Positions 56,410 to 64,000 of a stretch of DNA of 64,000 nucleotides are shown in pieces; position 1 is the stretch's first letter; each line of letters starts with the position of its first letter. The notes beneath the pieces were generated by a model. It did no database searches. It was not told where the DNA came from and saw only the letters and a list, made by a program, of their open reading frames with translations. The translations under genes were made by a program, and so were the position numbers. Origin of the DNA: Undaria pinnatifida (Eukaryota; Sar; Phaeophyceae; Laminariales; Alariaceae); the NCBI GenBank assembly GCA_012845835.1, contig JABAKD010000001.1, positions 2,208,040-2,272,039 of the forward strand, given 5' to 3'.

Positions 56410-57430
56410 GGATTAGGTGCACGATCCCTCGACGTCATCACTCGACATAATTATTTATACACTGTACATAGTGTTGTTCGTACTACTGTGTGCAACTCTC
56501 CATTGGAAACACGCTCGGCTACCCGTAATCGCGCGTTGTTATGCTTGCGACTTATCGTGCCTGAATAGTTTCATAGTCAAGTGCTAACCAGGGGGGGGGG
56601 GGGTGCATCGACGGCGGTGAAAGAGACTCGGTACATAGACGTGAGAGCCGTGCTGCTGATCCGTCCGCGTTGCATCGGTATGCAATAATAAGTAGGCTTC
56701 TATGTTCGTAATGTGTAGTCTATTGCTTGTCATCTCCGCAGAAGGCCCATCCTAGAAACCTTAATCGTGGCATGTCGTGGTTACTAGTCGTCGTGCTACG
56801 GGATGTACGTACTAGCGGGGAACCCATGCCTAAAAAGGTGACCCGGCCTGGCCAATCCCCCGTTTCCTCCGACCCAGTTGCCAATGGTCATTTCTCTCGC
56901 CGCCAGCGCGATACCAACGAACACTTCGGCGGCAGGTCATAAACTCCTCCTCGTGGAACACGAACTTTTCCGGATCCCTCAAGTAACTTTCACACTGTCC
57001 ATCTCCAACGAACTGCCATCTGGGAACTTTCGACGGTTTGTGCGAGGTGGACGGTGCCGGAGGTACTAGAGGAATCGCGGAAATGTTCGTATTCTCGAGG
57101 AGGAATCTTTTACCGGCCTATATCGGGGGATCGGTGGAGTCGTGCTGACGGCGATGGTAATGTATCATCGATCCGTAAGCCTACTCTTACTCCTAATATG
57201 ACAGATGGCGGCTACTCATAGTGCTTGCGCTGACAGGACTCACCAGCAAGCTGACAAACGACTGCTGTAGATCTATGCAGTGCTGTCCGTTGTCTGATAA
57301 AAATTGGGACCGCTTTACACAAACATTAAGGGGGCGGGGGGCGGAGGCGGCAAGGAGCTTCGATGACACTGCTACGATGCAGTTGCATTTCCATTTTTCT
57401 CTAAACGATTTTATCTGGGTGGGGTGTGAC
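56410..57430. other. No gene recognised
   Basis: A G13 run lies at 56591-56603. Short ORFs have no motif. Confidence 0.4.
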
Positions 57431-57432
57431 GC

Positions 57433-57700
57433 ATGCCACGCTATCGGTAGCACTTTTCGGCCAAACTATGTTTCTGAATAATGGGACTATTTAATAACCC
57501 AAAATCCTCGGGAATGCCATTATTATTTAGCAAAACAATAATCGTGTTCCCTCAGTAGACTAGGCCACGGCTTTTTTTCTATCGGGTTTTACTTTCTGTT
57601 TGCTCAAAAATCAGGTTTTGGTGAGGTGTAGAGCCACTCAAGTGAGGGCCTGTTCCCCAAAACAAGGTGCACGTCTACACCGTATACAGTATATATCCCG
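57433..57700 (+). repeat. Family C element, fullest right copy
   Basis: ACGCTATCGGTAGCACTTTT, TTTCTGAATAATGGGAC, CCCAAAATCCTCGGGAATG, GTAGACTAGGCCACGG, GGTGAGGTGTAGAGCCACTC. It aligns end to end with 19428-19680. Confidence 0.72.
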
Positions 57701-57830
57701 TGTCGTGTAGTGCCCCTCGTGTAAGGAGCCTAAAAAAACGGATACACGTTTGCCGTAGCATGCGTCATGCCCCCTCGTCGTCAAGTTTACACCAGGCGCG
57801 GCAAAACGTCGCGGCTGGTGTATAGAAAAT

Positions 57831-58214
57831 ATGCTTCTTGACACGCGTGCCTCAGAGGAAGTTTGGCAACAGGCAAAGCACAAAATCTCGTCTGCCTACC
57901 TCCAAGCACACCCCGACGTTGCCGAAGTACCTGGGATGCTTCATTCATTACCGGTTACGCATCACGTGAAGGTTGGTAGGAGCAGAGCAATGAAGAGAGG
58001 TGTGCAGTTGCTTGCCCCTCACGTGAAGGTTGGTAGGAGCAGAGCAATGAAGAGAGGTGTGCAGTTGCTTGCCCCTGACGGTTTCAGCCGGACCACGCAG
58101 ACGAGGCGTAAACACCAGGCATCTGCTGCCGCACGAATTATTCACATTCGAAGTCAACAACCACGACTTGGTTTTTACCAAACCCGTGTGAGACATATCT
58201 ATCTAGACTATTAG
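57831..58214 (+). CDS. Hypothetical ORF with an in-frame 57-bp tandem duplication
   Basis: 127 codons from ATG to TAG. The N-terminal part (MLLDTRASEEVWQQAKHK, AYLQAHPDVAEVPGM) looks helical. A 19-residue unit (HVKVGRSRAMKRGVQLLAP) then occurs twice, encoded by two identical 57-bp units at 57963-58019 and 58020-58076. The C-terminal third is basic. No family is recognised. The last bases overlap the hypothetical gene on the other strand. It may be an exon of a larger gene or a non-coding duplication that happens to stay open. Confidence 0.3.
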   Translation: MLLDTRASEEVWQQAKHKISSAYLQAHPDVAEVPGMLHSLPVTHHVKVGRSRAMKRGVQLLAPHVKVGRSRAMKRGVQLLAPDGFSRTTQTRRKHQASAAARIIHIRSQQPRLGFYQTRVRHIYLDY

Positions 58215-58678
58215 ACTAGACTATAGTTTAGTTTTACAAAAATATCAATAGTGATATTTTTTTCACAATACTCAGCAGCAGTCTTTAGTGCTATGCATGT
58301 CGCCCAAACCACACCCACCCAGAAGATTATTAGCTGGGCAACGGCACAAAGACCGTAGAAGTGTACCGACTGAGTAAGGCTGTCTATCTGGCGGTGCTGA
58401 AAATCCCGGAACCACAGCAAGTCAGCCCAAGGACGGCGGCTGGTCACCTCCAAGTGCTTCGAAACGACCTCCCAATAGTCTATGTGTTCGTGTACCGACA
58501 ACTGTGGGGTTTGCGGCTCACAGAGACACCGCGTACCTTCGGAAGATTTGGTGCGTGTGTCCGACAGCACTATGAAGCGTTGGTGATACAGAAGCTGTGC
58601 GCGCTCGGATAAGGCAAATGAGCGACGCATTTCTATCAATAGGTCCACTCTACGTTGCGTGTCTGCAATCAAGGGCAC
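58211..58678 (-). CDS. Hypothetical protein with one membrane helix
   Basis: 155 codons from ATG 58678 to a stop at 58211. Residues 1-90 are mixed polar with a helical middle (EHIDYWEVVSKHLEVTSRR, PWADLLWFRDFQHRQIDSL). A hydrophobic helix of about 25 residues follows (FYGLCAVAQLIIFWVGVVWA onward), then a short tail. The composition is protein-like and no copy of the dispersed repeats lies inside, unlike most of the surroundings. I do not recognise the family. The true start may be further upstream in another exon. Confidence 0.4.
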   Translation of the reverse strand: MPLIADTQRRVDLLIEMRRSFALSERAQLLYHQRFIVLSDTRTKSSEGTRCLCEPQTPQLSVHEHIDYWEVVSKHLEVTSRRPWADLLWFRDFQHRQIDSLTQSVHFYGLCAVAQLIIFWVGVVWATCIALKTAAEYCEKNITIDIFVKLNYSLV

Positions 58679-58699
58679 GGTGTTGGGTGAGAGCGAAAG

Positions 58700-61600
58700 A
58701 ACCCAAACATTAGACGGCGGATGGAGATCATCGTGTTCGACGCATTTCTTCTATGATATGCGAATGGGGTACTGTGCCGACGCGTTCATACATTCACCTC
58801 GCTCTCTGCAGTAGGTAGCTGGTGCGGCAGGCCCGGCATATATATGTTGGCCGGTGTTGAGTGAGACCGCAGTCCTTCGGCGTGTACGTCTCTGCCCGAG
58901 AGTGACCAAGCATAGGGGCTGGATGTGTCCCAAAGAGGGTTCTGGAGACGGCGCGATCTGTGGAGTGAAGGAGAAGGGCGGTGACAGAGTGGGCTGGGAA
59001 TTATTGTGTGTGTGGTGTTGTTAACTAGCGAGCTTGCTGTCTATTGATAGACGCCGGGGAATGAAGGCTAACAAACACATCTGGCCTGAACCCTGCAACA
59101 CGCTAATAATGGTTTTTGGCGCATAGTCTACAGTTCAAGATCGGCATAGAGGCTTGGAGAGATGTTGAAGATTCCACCAGCTAGGCTATTATTCGGAAGG
59201 GTATTCTTTTGTAAATATGGGAATATCACCGCAAGCACTGCTGTGGTACGTACACTTCATATACGTAGCAGCTATGGTGTGCAATGTCAAAGGGGGGCTG
59301 CAGTGCTCATAGTTATCGGTATATTTGCTAGATGTGTTCGAACGGTCAACGTAATTTCCAGACTAAACTACTACACACACCACAGTTGTTTGACCATATC
59401 AAACACAGTGAGTGTCGTACTGGATATTCTGCAATTACGATCTTGGGCTGTCATACGATCCTATCTATGGTGCTGAAGCTGTCAAAGCTGTTCTTCGATT
59501 ACGCAGTAGGCCGGGGCTAGAGTTACAGTAGGACAGTCTCGTAGCGAAATCCCTCGATGCTGTATTTTTTAATCTGTAGACTAGTCTATGGTTACAGCCG
59601 TACAATGTGACGTTAACAGAAGGTCTCACAACGGATGGCTCTCTGTCTTGCATGCTTATGCGGTTTTACGCGAGAGGTGTATGTGTGGCCCGGAAATAGC
59701 CCCGGTGTTGGATTTCTGAAAGAGAGTGGGACAATTCGATAGAGATAACGATACTATCAAGTCTCACTACAGCAGTACAGGTAACTACTACTACTATTTT
59801 TGGTATCAGTTGAGAGCGCGTATTTCAAACACGGTGGAAGCACAGGGATGGGAACATATAGGCTACTACTGTCTATATGTGGCGGGTGCCTCGCGATCAA
59901 GAGGGGGGCGTGCAACAGGTAAGCTACTCACAACCTGGCTGTGGGCATGGCGAGCCGCGATGCAGTGGCAACGGGAGGGGGCGGGGGGGGGAAGGCGTCG
60001 AGGACGTCCGCGGTGATATGTATGCCCGCGTTTACAACAAATAGTTAGTCATTAGAAGAGCCCCGTGACTCGCGCGAAAATCGCCCAAACCCCGTTACCC
60101 CTGACGTAGCATGAACCAGTCTGCATTTTACTGTGGTAGTCGCAGCTCAGATCCAGAGCCTCAAATTATGACTAGACCCCTCCACCGAAATTCCAGCCTA
60201 GGTTCTAGTCGGGCGACGAAGTCGGCATTTCCATCCCTGACCTCGGTCGAGTTGATTCATGACATGGGCAGCATGGCACTGCTGTAATATACTCTATATT
60301 ACCAGCGCGCGATACACAGATGCACAAGCTACATACAGCCGAAAGCAAGCCCCGCGCCTCAGCTGCTACCGCATATGCTTCTCGCAACTGCACCGCTGTT
60401 GCTGTCTGTGGTGCTATCAGTATCCAGCGCCACTGTTGCCGGATACGCCTCGCGCTGGTACATTTACGCCGCCGTCTGAAGCGTACTGCCGGTATCTGAC
60501 CTAAGAGCAAAAAAGGCAAATAAAAAGAAATTACAAAATTCCCATCGATCTGGAGTCTGAAGCACTGCACGTTGTAAGAAAAACCTAACAACAACGATCA
60601 CAAAGAAGAGCAAACACCCACAACCCCCTCCCCTCTTTGACTTCCTAAAAGTAGGACATAATCGCGAGCCTAATTTCGTACACAGACACTCATTCGCGGT
60701 CGAAATTCACTCTACACGGTAACGGTGAACTTTCATTTTTAAGGTTGGGCCTCGCTTGAGGAAGAGCTGTGTATCTCACCCTGAGATCGGCTTTGAGAGA
60801 AGAAAATGCTATTGTGGAGTGCTCTTCGCAGATGGATAGTCTTTTTTTCGGCATGAAACCATCTCATCGTTGGGGTGAAACAAGGTAGGTGATGTTAGGT
60901 GTCATATTCAAGTCAAGGCCATCATAGATGGGCGATAATTTAGGTGACGGTGGTGGTCCAGCAGGACTCCCCACATCATTCACTGCTTGCTCTCTGCTCT
61001 GCCCAACTCTGCTCTGTCTGTCTCTGGGTGCTCTTTTAGAGTATAGACTACAGCAGTAGTATATAAGCCTTGTTATAGACAAGAGCCAATATAATAAGAT
61101 CAAGGGGCTGTTACAGACACAGGCCACCCTTTGCAGGTTTCTCTACTAGGCAGGTTCCACGTTGGTCACTCACTTGTACTAGATAAGCTCTTGTGTTAGT
61201 TCCACACACGCCATGGACGAACTGAATAGCGTTCAATTCCGCGAGGCAAAAGCGTCATCCCCTTTTTCCTATACGCACATGCCTTCAAGGCATGTGAAAC
61301 CCTTTATATCCGGCCTTATCCCATATATTACGCCTTGTTAGGCTCCCAGGGGAATCCCATAACACTAGCCCACTCTGATGATCCGTATATGCGAAAATCT
61401 GGAAGATTCGGGGAAGCACCGGTTCCACGATCTAGAACATGACTCGAAGATAGATGCGGCTCTTCACAACCTACTCCCACACCTCTACCCTGCGAGGCTA
61501 CGAAGCCTCACGGAAAATTCTACAGCAGAAAACCTCAAACGAAGAACGGAAGACGGGGAAAAGGGTACAGAATACTCCAGCGAATGGCGGGATTGACAGG

Positions 61601-61990
61601 CACGAGGGCATCACTTCCACAGATTGGCGAGGGAAACGGGGAGAGAGAAAAGGAAAACGGGAACTATGAAGAAAAAGAGAAACAATAACAAATGCGAAAG
61701 CACTGGGTTCGAAGGCGCAAGAGTCCAAAACCTCGCGAGCAAAACCCCAAGCGGTCGCGAAAACGTACCAGAACGCGCTATGTACGAAATCCAACTCGCG
61801 CGCGTGAAATGGACATCGTGCCCCACCCTGCGGGGGCGACGTCAAACCGGGCGGAAGATTAGGAAAATCCCCCCAGGAAAACTGAATCAAAAACTCAGAA
61901 CAAAAACGAATGTTCCCCGAAAAAGCAAATTCAAAAACCGGGAAAACAGGATCAAAATACTCGAGGGTAGTGGTGACCTGAACGTCAAGT
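58700..61990. other. No gene recognised
   Basis: ORFs at 59162-59476, 59726-60016 and 60205-60594 have no motif or splice support. A family A-like scrap (CGTGACTCGCGCGAAAATC, CCCCTGACGTAGC) is at 60062-60110. At 61498-62016 both strands are open because of an A-rich/T-rich bias; I support neither. Confidence 0.4.
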
Positions 61991-62835
61991 AACCACGCCC
62001 GCGCCTCGAGATTCATCTACGTTACTTTGAATCCCGCGTGCAACTGATCTACCCCGACGGAGTTGAAGGCGCCAGGAACCTTGAACACCTCTTCCTGTCG
62101 AAGTCGTGTAGTGAGCCGGAGAGAGTGGAAGCTTGAACGGTCCCGGACCAAGGCTACGGTAGGGGGGGTACCCCCTTTTTCACTGACTGGCGTGTTTGAG
62201 CCAATCGCACGAGTAGCTCTGTACCCCACGGATGAAAATAGTTTAGGCACTTGTTTTCGCGCAGCTTAGATCACCTTGGTATTGCGGATTGATTTCATCA
62301 ATGTAAAACACAAAGAAACGTAAGATTGCATAGAACAAAAGGGGCTACTCGCGCGAGTGACCCCTTGCCACTGAAACAAGAGACCCAAAAGGGGACCCCC
62401 CTACCGTAGCCTGGGTCCCCGGGTAATCTAAAGAACGTACAAAATATTCCCCGTCGATGGATGTGCGAGCCCTGATTTTCCCAAGCCACCACAAGCCGTC
62501 ATCGGCTTTGTATCAAAAATGGGCCCGATTGGGGAGCACCGTGGTGGTGCAGTGGCGTAACCAGTCAGCGCGCGGCACGCAGCCGTAACCAGGTGCCACG
62601 AAACTTTCGCCGTTAGCACGGGAAAGATCCCGTTGTGCAGCTCCAATGCGCATCTGCCGATATAGGCGGTTTGTTTGGCGGTGTTGGTTCGGAGTGGCAG
62701 CCCAGTAGAGCAAGATCTGTTGGCGTGAGAGCTGGAGGTCCCTCTCCCGTTCCCACGACGGGCGGGAAAGCCCAGTCCAATGCGTCGTAGTATCTGCCGG
62801 GGCTGTACGATGTTAACAATCAATAAATGCTGGTG
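61990..62835 (-). pseudogene. Gypsy-like polyprotein 3' end, split by a family A element
   Basis: From about 62800 downward the - strand reads THWTGLSRPSWERERDLQL, then NQHRQTNRLYRQMRIGAAQ, GYGCVPRADWLRH and a Tudor-like YKADDGLWWLGKI preceded by a TGA where a Trp codon is expected. It stops at SLDYPG where the family A element (62147-62416) is inserted. It resumes beyond it as PFKLPLSPAHYTTSTG and NVDESRGAGVVT before a stop at about 61990. I read it as the C-terminal part of a Ty3/Gypsy-type polyprotein. That family assignment rests on recalled similarity and the Tudor-like motif. Confidence 0.65.
62147..62416 (+). mobile_element. Family A TIR element, copy 8, with target duplication
   Basis: 270 bp. 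The ends are ACCAAGGCTACGGTAGGGGG and CCCCCCTACCGTAGCCTGGGT. It sits inside the Gypsy-like frame. The flanks GGTCCCGGA and GTCCCCGGG overlap the same coding triplets, suggesting an 8-bp duplication close to GTCCCGGG. The frame joins correctly when the element and one copy are ignored. Confidence 0.85.
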
Positions 62836-63707
62836 TGTTTCGGATTACCGTGTCCTATTCTTTGTATGCCGCCGCGCTCTCGGTAGTTTGCGATCGCAGA
62901 GCTTCTGCCGTGTATCTCTCTGCTAATCGGAGGAATACGTTATGGTTTCTGGGCCTCTCTTCTTGTCGTTATTTGTGACCATGGAGATCGTCTCTCCATG
63001 TCCGAAGCATCGGGACGGACACTGGCTGTTGTGCTGGACGTAGACGGGTTCCAATATCTAATAGCAAATGTTCCGAGAGTGTGTAATAATGGAAATAACT
63101 GTGGCTGCGCGTACACGTTAAACTGATGTTTCCACCCGTCTACACATAGCACGATCCGTGATTCCACACAGAGAGATGAGCTCTACCACGATGATCACAC
63201 ACGTTAAGACAGAGACACACATTTCAATGTACAGCAAGGTGATTTATCGATGCCATTCCGACCGCAATGAGCACGCGGGCAAAATAAAAAAATCGGCAAG
63301 CCACGTCTCACCATAATGTTTGCAGTGAACTAGATTTGATCTCTGGATGTCGACGGGGGATAAGGACGGTGTAACCTATAGAATGTGCACACGCTACGAT
63401 ATACGGAGTATATGATGGAATATTTACGAAATATATACCAGAGGAGGGTGTTTGTTTTCTTCATGCTGCCGCTTTGAGGACGTTGTCCCCCAGAAACACG
63501 TCAAACCGAGTTTCCTTTCTTGAAGGGATCGATCGGTCGTCGACCACGAGCGAGCGTGGCCTGGCAAATGCCAAACCTGTCAGCTAGGGGTTCTCAGCGG
63601 TTTGCGGTGAGGATCAAAACTTTAAAGAAAAAAACATCTGTACGAGTTAGTAAAAAAGGCTATCATGTGCGGTCCGGGCCGGGCCAGGCCGGACCTGGCC
63701 GGGCCGT
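62836..63707. mobile_element. About 0.9-kb insertion inside the Gypsy-like frame, class unknown
   Basis: The interrupted frame reads ...GGVIAVMY at 63710 and resumes THWTGL near 62800, so about 0.9 kb is foreign. Its right end (63660-63707) is a GC-rich near-palindrome of GGCCGGGCC words. The left end includes GCCGGGGCTGTACG. No TIR, LTR or ORF is recognised. TACG occurs at both junctions, a possible short target duplication. Confidence 0.5.
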
Positions 63708-64000
63708 ACATCACCGCGATGACCCCACCTCTATCACGGACCGATTGATGGCCGGGGATCCTTTCCACCTCTAGCCGCTGGAGGGGCGCCGACACGTCGT
63801 CTTGGGTCACGTGATATGGGGGTATTTTTCGTAAAATTGGTGAGCACGTACTGCGTCAACCCATCCGGAAGGTACTTAAGCATGTCGTCGAGGTCGTGGG
63901 GGGTGGTGCAGGGCTTGCAGAGACCAACGGAGACGCAGCGGTGCGCATCCGAGCTGGTCATGTCTGTGGGGAGGTGCAAATAGAGTAGCTTGTCCCCGAG
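63708..64000 (-). pseudogene. Gypsy-like polyprotein, upstream part (continues past the window)
   Basis: The - strand reads LGDKLLYLHLPTDMTSSDAH, GLCKPCTTPHDLDDMLKYLP, LTQYVLTNFTKN. After a one-base frameshift at an A/C run near 63820 it continues YHVTQDDVSAPLQRLEVER, GHQSVRDRGGVIAVMY. It is the same polyprotein as 61990-62835. Confidence 0.6.

Noticed and set aside
61498-62016. 172-codon - strand ORF
   Set aside because: It comes from an A-rich + strand segment that is open on both strands. It has no motif and overlaps the end of the Gypsy-like remnant.

Overview
This 64 kb window is eukaryotic nuclear DNA: long spliceosomal introns, LTR retrotransposons, a tRNA-derived SINE and several families of short non-autonomous repeats, with no bacterial-style operons. 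A brown alga or related stramenopile is the best guess. The guess rests on the intron style and on the resemblance of the Copia and Gypsy remnants to elements I associate with brown algae. It is an inference that I could not test here.

One complete cellular gene stands out: a dynamin-superfamily GTPase on the + strand (36033-49395). It has four exons (36033-36953, 41290-41544, 47035-47598, 49138-49392), all introns are phase 0, and it encodes about 665 residues. The G domain, stalk and GTPase effector domain are complete, with no PH or proline-rich domain, which is an Mx/DRP-like layout. Its introns (about 4.3, 5.5 and 1.5 kb) are filled with transposon remnants, minisatellites and hairpins. 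Two exon-like segments at 260-448 and 2185-2286 suggest the end of another, unidentified gene at the left edge. A 155-codon ORF on the - strand (58211-58678) with one predicted membrane helix may be a further gene.

From 8.7 to 19.2 kb there is a nest of retrotransposons. An old, decayed Copia element on the - strand (gag, linker, RT, RNase H; protease and integrase missing) is split inside its RT frame by a younger + strand Copia element at 9704-16245. The younger element has 540/543-bp LTRs that differ at about nine positions, TG...CA ends and a 5-bp target duplication (AAGGA). It has itself lost most of its integrase, carries in-frame stops, and contains a second RNase H fragment from another Copia lineage.

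The rest is mostly dispersed repeats, here called families A-G. A is a TIR element of about 270 bp, with 8 copies. B is an element of 0.4-1.1 kb, about 12 copies, two of which form a 2.1-kb palindrome. C is an element of about 250 bp. D is a repeat of about 130 bp. E and G have two copies each. F is a set of arrays of the palindromic word GGAAGCTTCC. There is also a SINE (two copies), a long-TIR foldback element at 42 kb and a 48-bp foldback insertion with a visible empty site. At the right edge lies a decayed Gypsy-like polyprotein on the - strand, interrupted by a family A element and by about 0.9 kb of other DNA.

The most unusual signal is the 7-mer TAGACTA/TAGTCTA. I counted 45 occurrences by hand between 19.3 and 61.1 kb and none before 19.3 kb. 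Comparison of repeat copies with and without it shows TA replaced by TA-GAC-TA or TA-GTC-TA, the pattern expected of excision footprints from a TA-targeting (Tc1/mariner-like) transposon.
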